Part shown: piece after piece, positions 21,301-29,752 of the stretch
Numbering within the stretch: position 1 is the stretch's first letter
Layout: each line of letters begins with the position of its first letter
Assembly: GCA_947627555.1 (NCBI GenBank)
Contig: CANQWL010000006.1
Span: 1-32,036, forward strand
Direction of reading: 5' to 3'
DNA length: 32,036 nucleotides
Source of the DNA: an uncultured Clostridia bacterium
Lineage (GTDB): Bacteria > Bacillota > Clostridia > TANB77 > CAG-508
The notes under the pieces: model-generated
The model's database searches: none
Told to the model about the DNA's origin: nothing
The model's input: only the letters and a program-made list of their open reading frames with translations
Position numbers and translations under genes: made by a program

Positions 21301-21718
21301 CTTTAAGAGCTTCAATAGTAACTCCATGTTTTTTTAGTTCTGTAATTGTTCTCATGCCAAGTTCTATATTTTCATCTGATTTTCCTAAAAATTTAAGTTC
21401 ATTTTTATACTTACTTAATATTGAATAAATTAACATAGCTTTTCCACATTTAGACAAACTAGTTTTACTATTACCACCAACCTCGTTCAAAACTCTATAG
21501 GCCATTCTACTTAAAGTAATAACTTCAGCATTAATAACAGCATCACTTTTTATAGCATCCATTAATTTTTTTTCTGCTGTAAATGAAAACTGCTCTGGAG
21601 TGATAATAAAAATTTTTTCTTTATTATCTTTCTCAGTATCTATTAAATTAGCAATTTCAGAAAAGCAGAACTCACTTTTTCCAGTTCCTGCTTCTCCATA
21701 AATAATTCTTAATCCCAT
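18347..21718 (-). CDS. addB: ATP-dependent helicase/nuclease subunit AddB
   Basis: IYGEAGTGKSEFC Walker A; C-terminal Fe-S nuclease (PYYKKGKTPCEYCSYKAICGFD). Confidence 0.93.
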   Translation of the reverse strand: MGLRIIYGEAGTGKSEFCFSEIANLIDTEKDNKEKIFIITPEQFSFTAEKKLMDAIKSDAVINAEVITLSRMAYRVLNEVGGNSKTSLSKCGKAMLIYSILSKYKNELKFLGKSDENIELGMRTITELKKHGVTIEALKEEIEKTDDTYLKTKLEDMTLLYEKFENKISNNYLEETELLNILANNLKDTDLVKNSIIYIDEFSGFTYQEYEVIKELIRLAKQVNITICVDNLNPAINPDTDIYYSNKITLYKIIDLVNDNGFKLEEPVFLNKQYRFKTKELKHIANNLYAIKSTKYEENVENVQLFLAKNPYSEIENIAKEIQKLVRTENLRYKDISIITKNIETYSSLVRAIFEQYGIPVFIDEKRDLNQNIIIQYMLSILEILNKNFSSEAVFSYIKLGFCEIEQDEIFKLENYCNKWGIKQSKWKKDFIYELENKKQEIERLNELRKQIIEPLVELKENIQQGKTAIHITKCLYDFIQNQQIEEKIIAKIEELEESGKIDLANEYQSSYQILMNIFDEIVLIFNNDKLTIDSYIKILKIGFQNSGLGKIPGTQDQVIFGDIDRSRSHKVENVFIIGLNDGVFPSINKEEGFFNDADRENLKQDGIELAKGTLEQLYEDNFNIYKAFTTAESQLYLSYVSTDSESKSLRPSILIHKIKKMFPKLQEHSDVIQKSYEIINKEVTYEELIENIAKLRSGEEIEQVWYEIYNYYKKQNEWKEKLKQDLEGLNYTNLPKNIQKENIDKLYGNKLSTSVSQLEKYRSCPFSYYLQYGLRLKEKEELKVQSFNTGSFMHETIDEFFEYVRDEKILLTEIEENQILEIVSNIIDKNLNLSRNYIFTATAKYKVLVKRLKRIVSKALKYIIETLTHSDFEIQGTEIEFNQKGEYPPIVLELENGKKVEITGKIDRIDTAESEDGKYLRIIDYKSSSKNIDLNEVYAGLQIQLLTYSDAICKVEDIMPAGVFYFSLLEQMVKANKKISDEEIEEMIRKNFKMKGLILADVKIIKMNDNTLKSGSSKLVPAAITASGTINENWTNGVNKEQFKILQDYIDKTIKDIAKEILSGKIDLKPYYKKGKTPCEYCSYKAICGFDTKQNCNEYNFIDKKSKDDIIMMMKKEIETKG

Positions 21719-21925
21719 ATTAAACCTCTTTTTGTTAAAAGTTGTCTTAATTTTTTATTTTTTTCATATTCATATTGCATTGTACCATATTCTTCATTAT
21801 TTTTAAATAAATTTCTTAAAGAAATGTTGAAAGTGTTGTTTTAAATTAAAAACTTTTTATAAGATTATTATTAGATATGTAAAAATAGTTAAAAAATTTA
21901 AGTTAAAATGTATTTTAAAGAACAT

Positions 21926-21954
21926 TTGACATATAATAAAAAATGTAGTATACT
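21926..21954 (+). promoter_or_regulatory. Near-consensus sigma-A promoter TTGACA-N17-TATACT
   Basis: Direct read; predicted start near 21961. Confidence 0.8.
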
Positions 21955-21960
21955 ATATTT

Positions 21961-22035
21961 AGCTTAAGCGAGAAAATAAATCGAAGAACTCAAATGTTCA
22001 CAGAGATATGTTGACCACATATCTCTTTTTCTTTA
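21961..22035 (+). ncRNA. Candidate structured small RNA ending in a terminator hairpin
   Basis: GAAC-tcaaat-GTTC, then AGAGATATGT-tgacc-ACATATCTCT + TTTTTCTTT; no ORF downstream on + strand. Confidence 0.5.
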
Positions 22036-22048
22036 TAAAAATAAAGGC

Positions 22049-22073
22049 AGTTGACCAGACTGCCTTTGATTAG
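22049..22073. terminator. Second hairpin AAAGGCAGT-tgaccag-ACTGCCTTT
   Basis: Perfect 9-bp stem; could serve either strand. Confidence 0.5.
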
Positions 22074-22101
22074 ATTGTACTAATCTTGAGAATTTTGGCA
22101 C

Positions 22102-22968
22102 TTAAGCCTCTCTTCTCCAATAAAATAAATATTGTTGTGCTAAACCTGCTAAATCTCCAAATTTCTCTTTAGCTATTTTTTCAATTTGTTTTTTACTTAC
22201 TTTTGTTTCATCTTGTTGTTTAATATATAAATCGTTCATAACTCTTCTAACCCATACATCAATTGGAAATACTTCAAATCTTTTTAAAGTAGAAAATAGC
22301 AAAATACAATCTGCTACTTTTGGTCCTACTCCTGATAATTTTAATAATTGTTCTCTTACCTCTATAGTATTCGGATTGTTTTGCATTTTTTCCAAATCAA
22401 TTTCTTTGTTTAGTATCATATGTGTTGTTTCATATAATCTTATATCTCTAAATCCTAATCCTAACTTTCTATATTCTTCAACTGTAACATCTTTTAGTTG
22501 TTCTGGTGTAGGAAATGTATAATAAATCTTTCCATTATAATTTATCTCATCACCATAATTTTTTGAAAGTCTTTCTATAATTCCTTTAATTCTAGGAATA
22601 TTATTATTAGCTGATATAATAAATGATATGATTGTTTCCCACAAGTCTTGATTTAAAATTCTAATTCCTTGCCCATATAAAATACTTTTTTTCATGTTGT
22701 TATCTATATTTGATAATTGTTTTTTTATTTGTTCATAATCTCGTTTTAAATCAAAATAGTCTTCTACTACCGGTTTAATATCTTTTTCACAAATTCCTTT
22801 GAATATGACATCTTTTCCTTCTTTTTTTACATTTAATACATTTTTTCCAAAAACTCCTGTGTAACTTTCATCTTCTTGTTTATTCCATCTGAAGCATTGT
22901 CCACATTCAAATATATCTTTTAATTCAAATGAATTTGCATTTTCTAATTTATATTTTTGTTCTAACAT
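22102..22968 (-). CDS. OGG1-like 8-oxoguanine DNA glycosylase / HhH-GPD
   Basis: FECGQCFRWN, LSGVGPKVADCILLFSTLKRFEVFPIDVWVRRVM. Confidence 0.9.
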   Translation of the reverse strand: MLEQKYKLENANSFELKDIFECGQCFRWNKQEDESYTGVFGKNVLNVKKEGKDVIFKGICEKDIKPVVEDYFDLKRDYEQIKKQLSNIDNNMKKSILYGQGIRILNQDLWETIISFIISANNNIPRIKGIIERLSKNYGDEINYNGKIYYTFPTPEQLKDVTVEEYRKLGLGFRDIRLYETTHMILNKEIDLEKMQNNPNTIEVREQLLKLSGVGPKVADCILLFSTLKRFEVFPIDVWVRRVMNDLYIKQQDETKVSKKQIEKIAKEKFGDLAGLAQQYLFYWRREA

Positions 22969-23187
22969 AATTTCTATTTTCCTTTTCTTATTCTTATCGT
23001 ATTGTATCATATTTTTTATTGTTTTTAAATAGATTTTTCGAAGAAGTATTTAAAATTTATGAGAGAACTTTTAAAAAATATATTGACAAAAAAATGTGTA
23101 AAAGATAAAATTATAAAAAATATAATAACAACTCTACATAATAAATAAAATTTTAAACAAAAGAAACAAAAAGGAGAAATATAATAA

Positions 23188-23748
23188 ATGGTTTTAAATA
23201 ATAAAAAAGATAATGGTATTACTTTAATTTCACTTGTTGTAACAATCATAATATTGCTAATATTAGCTGGAATAACAATAGCACAATTAACAAAAAATGG
23301 TTTATTCGAAAAAGCAGAACAAGCAAAAAAGGATACAATGGAAGCACAAGAAAAAGAAAATTTAGCTTTAGCAAGCTATGAAGAAAAAATAGATGAGGTT
23401 GTTGGAAATAAGAATATTTCAGGAAATTCTTCTTACAGAATAAATAAAATTGGAGAACAAACTGGTACTTCTCCTATAAATGTAGATTTATCACTATATG
23501 ATTCTTTATATATAAAAGTAATTGAATCTCTTTATCAAGAAAATTTTACTTGTTATATTCCGACTTATGATTTAAATACAGGTGGATATACAATAGCTGG
23601 TGGTGGGACTAATCCTGGTAGATTTGTAAGAATAACTATAGACTCTGATTCTTCTCCATCTACAATAGCATTAAACATTGTTCAAGTTAATGCCAGCAAT
23701 ATTGTTACCGATACATCTAAAATAATTATTTATGGAATAAACTATTAA
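23188..23748 (+). CDS. Prepilin-like protein with N-terminal cleavage/methylation helix
   Basis: NGITLISLVVTIIILLILAGITIAQLTKNGLFEKAEQAKKDT. Confidence 0.8.
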   Translation: MVLNNKKDNGITLISLVVTIIILLILAGITIAQLTKNGLFEKAEQAKKDTMEAQEKENLALASYEEKIDEVVGNKNISGNSSYRINKIGEQTGTSPINVDLSLYDSLYIKVIESLYQENFTCYIPTYDLNTGGYTIAGGGTNPGRFVRITIDSDSSPSTIALNIVQVNASNIVTDTSKIIIYGINY

Positions 23749-23812
23749 TATAAAAAATATATAAATTGTTTAAAATTCAATAATTCAACGCAATAAATTT
23801 AAAATACTAACA

Positions 23813-23865
23813 AAAAAATAAGTAAAGTCAAAATAAAATTTTCTTTACTTATTTTTTTGTTGTTA
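23813..23865. terminator. Bidirectional terminator between convergent prepilin genes
   Basis: AAAAAATAAGTAAAG...CTTTACTTATTTTTTT. Confidence 0.8.
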
Positions 23866-23874
23866 ACATTAGAA

Positions 23875-25105
23875 CTATTCTATAGATTCAATTTTCAAAT
23901 TTGTTCCTTCTAATATTTGGGCATCTGTCGATCCTCCTTCTCTTCCAGCATAAAGCCCAATTTCTGTTCTTTTAGTTGTCGTATAAATTGCTGAATAAAT
24001 TGTTTCAATGTTTTTATAATTTTCATTACCACTAGTCCATGTTTGAGAATCTATTGAACAATTATCAGTAAAATTCCATAAACCATAATTACCATATTCA
24101 TTACCAGGATTTACAATTATTTGATATGTTAATTTATATGTTTTGTTTTCTTCAAGTGTAATTGTATTATTACTATGTTCTAAATTATTATCCATCTCTT
24201 TTATTGTTGGATTAACACGACTACTAGATATATTCACTGAATTAAACTTAACATTATCTACATTTTTAGTTTGTGTAGTTATTGTTAACCTAGGAGAAAC
24301 TATATATTCTTCTCCAGCATTTCCTTGAAGATTACATGCATATACTACATATTTATTTTCTGTCGGAGTATATGTTTGTTGATAATAGAAATTACACCAA
24401 CTTATATTTTGTTGAACATTGCTAACTATAAACTTATTTTCAGTAATATCATATAAGCCATATTCTATCTGAAAACTATTTTTACAATATGGCCTAATAG
24501 AGAAATTTAAATTATATGTGATTCCTTTCTCTAAAACAATTGCATTTACACCATTTCTTTCACAAACTCTCATATCTATATTTCTAGATGATGAATTATT
24601 AAATTTATATAAGCCAAATTTGTTTGATAAATCTGGATATACAAAATAGCCATATTGATTGATTGCTATATTATTTGATTCAGTTGATATTCCATCTATA
24701 CTTGCTAATTGCAATGAACCATTTATTTCAAATTCATAAGGATATTCTTTTAATTTTGTATAAATTGAAGAAATATTAGTTGTATCTATTTTTTCTAAAC
24801 TTGCTTGAGCTTTGCTTTTAGCTGTAACATATTCTATATCATTATCCTCACATAATTTATCGGCTAAATATTGTAAACTAGGCAATTCTTCATTTTCTAC
24901 ATAACTAGAAATTTGAATATTTGTAATTTTTAAATTCATAAGTTCAGTTGCAGTTTGTTTTTGATTTTCTTCTTTAGCTTCTTGAGCTTTATTAATTAAA
25001 TTATTACCGAGTTAGTTCTAAAATTGTCACTCCTGCTAATATTAATAATATTATTATTGTAATTACTAATGCAATTAAAGTAATTCCTTTTATATTATTC
25101 TTCAT
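23875..25105 (-). CDS. Prepilin-like protein, N-terminal helix joined to body by +1 shift at CGG (25007-25009)
   Basis: ATG 25105 with AAAGGAG SD: MKNNIKGITLIALVITIIILLILAGVTILELT then CGG TAA TAA; skipping C gives GNNLINKAQEAKEENQKQTATELMNLKITN... in frame of ORF 23875-24939. Confidence 0.85.
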
Positions 25106-25293
25106 TTGTTTTTATCTCCTTTTATTTTTCTATTTTTTCATATATTTTTATGTTTATTTGTTATTATATAAAATTATAATAACATTACTTTTTTCATTTG
25201 TAAATAATTTTTATGTTACATTTTAATTACACATTAGAAATATAAAAAGAACTGAGTCTTTTGACACTATTGCGACATTTTTTGACAAAAAAG

Positions 25294-25325
25294 TGAGACA
25301 AATGAAGACCGTCCCCATTGTCTCA
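25294..25325. repeat. Palindromic repeat TGAGACAAATG-aagaccgtccc-CATTGTCTCA
   Basis: Near-perfect arms; resembles GACCGTCCCC-loop palindromes of Clostridia; overlaps YitT stop. Confidence 0.65.
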
Positions 25326-26189
25326 TGTATCAATTTTTTTAAATCCGAGTCCTACTACTTCTCTAGAATTTGTAATAACAATAAAACTTTGTGGGTCTAT
25401 CTTTCTGGCTGCTCGTTTAATTCTAGAAATATCTCTCCTTGTTGCGGCACACATTAAAATTATTCTGTCTTTATTCATAAACATTCCTTTTCCATAAAGT
25501 CCTGTTACTCCTCTTTGTATCTTTTCTTCTATCACTTTCGAAATTTCTTCATTCTTATCTGAAATAATAAATAATAACTTTGTAAAATAAATTCCTTCAA
25601 ATAAAATATCAATTACTTTTCCCATTAAATAAATTGCAATTGCAGAATACAAACCTATTTCTATTTGTTTTAAAAATATCATATTTAAACCTACAATAAC
25701 TGCATCTATCATAATTACTATGTTTCCTTGTTCCATACTAGGTCTATATTTTTTAGCAATATAGCTAACTAAATCACTACCTCCTGTTGATGATGATACC
25801 TTAAACAAAATAGCTGTTCCCATTCCTATAATAATTCCCCCATAAATACAAGCCAAAAATTTGTCATTTGTTAATGGCTCTATCTGGTCTAATAAATCTA
25901 CAAATACTGATAAACTAATCGTTCCTACAAGTGATTTGATAAAAAATTGCTTACCAACTTTAAATGCAGAAAATAAAAACAATGGACTATTAATTAATAA
26001 AATAGTCGTTCCCATAGGTACATTAAATAAATAGTATATAATTGTTGCAATACCGGAAACTCCACCTGTTGACAATTGATTTGGTAGTAAAAATAAAGAT
26101 ATTCCAAATGCCATAACAAACGCTCCTAGCATTGTTCCTAGAATATCTCTTATCCATCTTTTTATTTTATTTTTTGTATCTATTTGCAT
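25323..26189 (-). CDS. YitT family membrane protein (DUF161/DUF2179)
   Basis: Multi-TM; FLLPNQLSTGGVSGIATI, SSSTGGSDLVS, C-terminal DUF2179 region. Confidence 0.9.
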   Translation of the reverse strand: MQIDTKNKIKRWIRDILGTMLGAFVMAFGISLFLLPNQLSTGGVSGIATIIYYLFNVPMGTTILLINSPLFLFSAFKVGKQFFIKSLVGTISLSVFVDLLDQIEPLTNDKFLACIYGGIIIGMGTAILFKVSSSTGGSDLVSYIAKKYRPSMEQGNIVIMIDAVIVGLNMIFLKQIEIGLYSAIAIYLMGKVIDILFEGIYFTKLLFIISDKNEEISKVIEEKIQRGVTGLYGKGMFMNKDRIILMCAATRRDISRIKRAARKIDPQSFIVITNSREVVGLGFKKIDT

Positions 26190-26237
26190 AAAATCACCTT
26201 TATTACAATTATCTGTAATAAAGGTGATTTTTATGCA
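26185..26237 (-). promoter_or_regulatory. Long hairpin from upstream gene stop codon to YitT SD and start codon
   Basis: TGCATAAAATCACCTTTATTACA-attatc-TGTAATAAAGGTGATTTTTATGCA; YitT SD AAAGGTG lies in the stem. Confidence 0.65.
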
Positions 26238-27304
26238 TTTTTATTTCTTTTTTCTTCTATAATATCATCATATGTTTTTATTACTTCTATTTTATAATTT
26301 CCTTGTTTAATTTTGTTATCTTGTTTTAAAATCAAATCTACATCATATGTATTTTTTAACTTTATAATATTTTCTTTTTTATGTCCTATTACATTATTGA
26401 TATCAATTGGATTAACTGTAACTTCTACTTCTTTTACTTTTACATTTAATTTTTTTATTTTTCCTACGATTGCATCATACCAAAGTCCTGACTCTACTAA
26501 TTGTCTAAATGCTGGATGATATGGTCCTGCTACTACTTCGCTATTTTCACTTTCTGGTGATGAAATTTCTTCTGTGTTCTGTAGTCCAATTCTAATAACA
26601 TCAATTTTCTTTTTTGTAAACATATTAACTAGCTCTTTACAAATTTCTACTGCTTGTACTAATGATAATGGTTCATATTTTCCTTCTTTAAATTCTTGTT
26701 CTAATTTTGTATTTTTTACTACCAAAACAGGATAAATTCTTATCATTTTAGGTTTTAATTTAATTAAAGCTTTTGCAGTATTAATTTCATCAATTCTAGT
26801 ACTTTCAGGAAGTCCTACCATCATTTGATGTCCTAATGTAAATCCATGCCATCTAATCATTTTTGAAGCTTTTTTTACATCTTCAAAAGTATGACCTCTA
26901 TTTGTTCTTTTTAAAATATAATTATTTGCAGATTGTACTCCTAATTCAATTGTTTTTACTTTATATTTTTTTAATCTTTTTAAAATTTCTTTGTTAATAC
27001 AATCTGGTCTTGTAGAAATCCTTATACTAGATACTTTTCCTTTTTTTATATATTCATATGCTACTTGTAATAATTCTTCCTGCTTATCTGCTTCTATGGC
27101 TGTAAAACTTCCTCCAAAAAAAGCTATTTCGATTTCTGCTTCTTTTTCTTTAATACTTTCTAAATGTGTATCTATTATTTTTTTTGCTTCTTCTTTTGTC
27201 ATACTATTTTTTTGACCACTTATTGATTTTTGATTACAAAATATACAATCATTTGGACATCCTAAATGTGGTACAAAAATAGGTATTATATATTGTTTTT
27301 TCAT
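26231..27304 (-). CDS. Radical SAM protein, Elp3-like/YhcC-like
   Basis: FVPHLGCPNDCIFCNQKSISG (CxxxCxxC-like), RPDCINKEILKRLKKYKVKTIELGVQS. Confidence 0.9.
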   Translation of the reverse strand: MKKQYIIPIFVPHLGCPNDCIFCNQKSISGQKNSMTKEEAKKIIDTHLESIKEKEAEIEIAFFGGSFTAIEADKQEELLQVAYEYIKKGKVSSIRISTRPDCINKEILKRLKKYKVKTIELGVQSANNYILKRTNRGHTFEDVKKASKMIRWHGFTLGHQMMVGLPESTRIDEINTAKALIKLKPKMIRIYPVLVVKNTKLEQEFKEGKYEPLSLVQAVEICKELVNMFTKKKIDVIRIGLQNTEEISSPESENSEVVAGPYHPAFRQLVESGLWYDAIVGKIKKLNVKVKEVEVTVNPIDINNVIGHKKENIIKLKNTYDVDLILKQDNKIKQGNYKIEVIKTYDDIIEEKRNKNA

Positions 27305-27319
27305 ATATTTCCCTCTTTC

Positions 27320-27994
27320 TTATTTTAATTCTTCTAATGCTTTTTTTGCAGCTTGCATTTGAGCTTCTTTTTTACTCTTTCCTTCTCCTTGTGCTAATAT
27401 TTTTCCATCGCATTTAACTTGAGCTTCAAACTTTTTATTATGATCTGGTCCAGATTCATTAATTGTTTCATACTCTATTTTTACTTCTCCATGTTCTTGC
27501 AACTTTTCTTGTAAAACTGTTTTATAATCTTTGTCACCTACATGTTTTGTAGCCTTTTCAATTTCATTTTCTAAATTTTTTATAATAAACTTTTCTGATT
27601 GTTCAATTCCTCCATCTAGGTAAATTGCTGCTATTACAGCTTCTACACTATCCGCTAATATAGCTGGTCTATTTTTACCCCCTGTTCTTTGCTCTGATTT
27701 TCCTAGATATAAGAAATCACCAAAATTATGCACTTTTGCTATTTTATATAAACTTTCTTCACATACTACTGTTGCTCTAACTTTGGTCATTTCTCCTTCT
27801 TTTAATTTTTGATATTTACTATATAAATATTTGCTTGAAATAAATTCCAAGATACTATCTCCTAAAAATTCTAGTTTTTCATTACTTTCTAGTTTATTTT
27901 CATATGCATATGATGTATGTGTTAATGCCTTTTTTAGTAATTCTTTATCTTTGAATGTATATCCTATATTTTTTTCTAATTCTTGTAATTCCAT
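27320..27994 (-). CDS. rnc: Ribonuclease III
   Basis: HTSYAYENKLESNEKLEFLGDSILEFISS; C-terminal dsRBD. Confidence 0.95.
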   Translation of the reverse strand: MELQELEKNIGYTFKDKELLKKALTHTSYAYENKLESNEKLEFLGDSILEFISSKYLYSKYQKLKEGEMTKVRATVVCEESLYKIAKVHNFGDFLYLGKSEQRTGGKNRPAILADSVEAVIAAIYLDGGIEQSEKFIIKNLENEIEKATKHVGDKDYKTVLQEKLQEHGEVKIEYETINESGPDHNKKFEAQVKCDGKILAQGEGKSKKEAQMQAAKKALEELK

Positions 27995-28335
27995 ATTTTC
28001 ACCACCTATTAAAATGTATTTAATTTTATAAGAAATTTGTCCATGAATCTATTACTAATTATTAGTACTCTTACTCAACTTAATAAAATCTCTTATATTA
28101 TATCGTATTTTGTAGATTTTGCAAGCAATTTATAATCAATTACATTAATTATACATATTAACTTTCGCTTTTAGCTTATATTATTTCTATATTTTTCTAT
28201 TATTTATTTCCAAAAATTTATATTAAAATTAGAAATTTCTTCTATATTAATATTTTTTGCAAAAATTTGTAGACAGAAATTAATTGTTATTGTATAATTA
28301 ACATGTATAATAATCAAAAGAAAGGATGTAAACTT

Positions 28336-29715
28336 ATGTTAGATGATAAAAATTTCTTAAACAAAGATAATAGAAACTTATCAGAAGTTTTTAAGGAATT
28401 ACAAGAAATGCAAAACCAAAGCAATATGGCATATTCTCATCCATCTAAGAATAGATTTAAAACATTATCTCAGAAAAAAACTTTTAATTTTAATAGACAT
28501 TCTCATACTGATAGTGTATATCAATCTACAGATTTAAAATTATCTCACATTATCATAGGTTGTTCTATTGTGGTAATTGCAATGGCTGCTTTATTTCCTA
28601 AAAATTCTTCTTTTAGTAAAAGTTATGCAAAAGTAGAAGAACCAGAAGAAGTAGAAGAATATGAACTAAATAGGCACAGATTAAATATGCAAAATATTAT
28701 TTCTGAAAATTCTGAAATGGATAAAGTAAAAGAGCAAGTTGTTGAAGAAAGAGAAATTGAATTTGAAACTACATATAACAATGATGCAACATTACCAAAA
28801 GATGAGGAAATTATTGTTCAAGAAGGTGTCCTTGGAAAAGCAAATGTTACAGCTGTAAAAACATATGAAAATGGTAATTTTGTAGAAGAAATCATATTAA
28901 AAAAGGAAACAACACAAGAGCCTACACCAAAAATAATTCAACATGGTACTTCTGAATTTCTTGCAAAACATAAAGTACATATTGGAGATACCATGTATTT
29001 ACTAAATGATGTTAACTTAAAAGAAAAAGCAGATGATTCTTCAAGCGATGTAGCAGAAGTAAAAGCAAGTTTGGATGTTAAATTATTAGAATTACCAAGT
29101 GAAGAATGGTGTAAAGTTTCTTTTGATACTATTGAAGGATATGTTAAAACATCTCAATTAACATCACCTGTTACTACACCAAATATAGTAGAAAAAAATA
29201 GAGTAAAAAGAATTCTTACAAAAGTAAATATTGAAATGCAACTAAATAAACCAAGTGGATTAACTTTAAACGATTATAAAAAGATATTTACAGGATTACC
29301 AAATGATAAAAACAAAATTTTTGAAAATAACTATAATGTATTTTATAATGTTGAAAAGAAATACAATATTAATGGTATTTTCTTAGCATCAATGGCAATT
29401 CATGAGAGTAGTTGGGGAACATCACAAATCGCATCTGAAAAGAAAAATCTATTTGGATATGGTTCTTATGATAGTACTCCATATGAATCTTCTTTTGACT
29501 TTTCAGATTACTCAGAAGGAATAGAAACAGTTGCAAAATCATTAGTAAAATATTATATTAATCCATCTGGAACTAAAATATATGATGGTGAAACAGCAGC
29601 TGGCTGGTACTATAATGGTCCTACACTATCAGGAGTTAATACTAGGTATGCTAGTGATAGTGATTGGCATAAAAAAGTATATTCATATATGGAACTTTTA
29701 TATAATAGACTATAA
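28336..29715 (+). CDS. Membrane-anchored SH3 domain / mannosyl-glycoprotein endo-beta-N-acetylglucosaminidase-like protein
   Basis: TM segment, SH3-like VHIGDTMYLLNDVNLKEKADDSSSDVAEVKAS, IFLASMAIHESSWGTSQIASEKKNLFGYG. Confidence 0.85.
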   Translation: MLDDKNFLNKDNRNLSEVFKELQEMQNQSNMAYSHPSKNRFKTLSQKKTFNFNRHSHTDSVYQSTDLKLSHIIIGCSIVVIAMAALFPKNSSFSKSYAKVEEPEEVEEYELNRHRLNMQNIISENSEMDKVKEQVVEEREIEFETTYNNDATLPKDEEIIVQEGVLGKANVTAVKTYENGNFVEEIILKKETTQEPTPKIIQHGTSEFLAKHKVHIGDTMYLLNDVNLKEKADDSSSDVAEVKASLDVKLLELPSEEWCKVSFDTIEGYVKTSQLTSPVTTPNIVEKNRVKRILTKVNIEMQLNKPSGLTLNDYKKIFTGLPNDKNKIFENNYNVFYNVEKKYNINGIFLASMAIHESSWGTSQIASEKKNLFGYGSYDSTPYESSFDFSDYSEGIETVAKSLVKYYINPSGTKIYDGETAAGWYYNGPTLSGVNTRYASDSDWHKKVYSYMELLYNRL

Positions 29716-29752
29716 GCTTACATATGAAAAAAGCAAATAAAAAGGAGTTATT

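Noticed and set aside
23025-23249. 74-aa minus-strand hydrophobic ORF
   Set aside because: Low-complexity, overlaps promoter and start of the prepilin-like gene on the + strand.
1142-25105. Four frameshifts as random sequencing/assembly errors
   Set aside because: Not fully excluded, but all four are the same type (extra C directly before an in-frame GGN), none are homopolymer indels, and no non-CGG frameshift was found in native genes; raw reads are needed to settle it.
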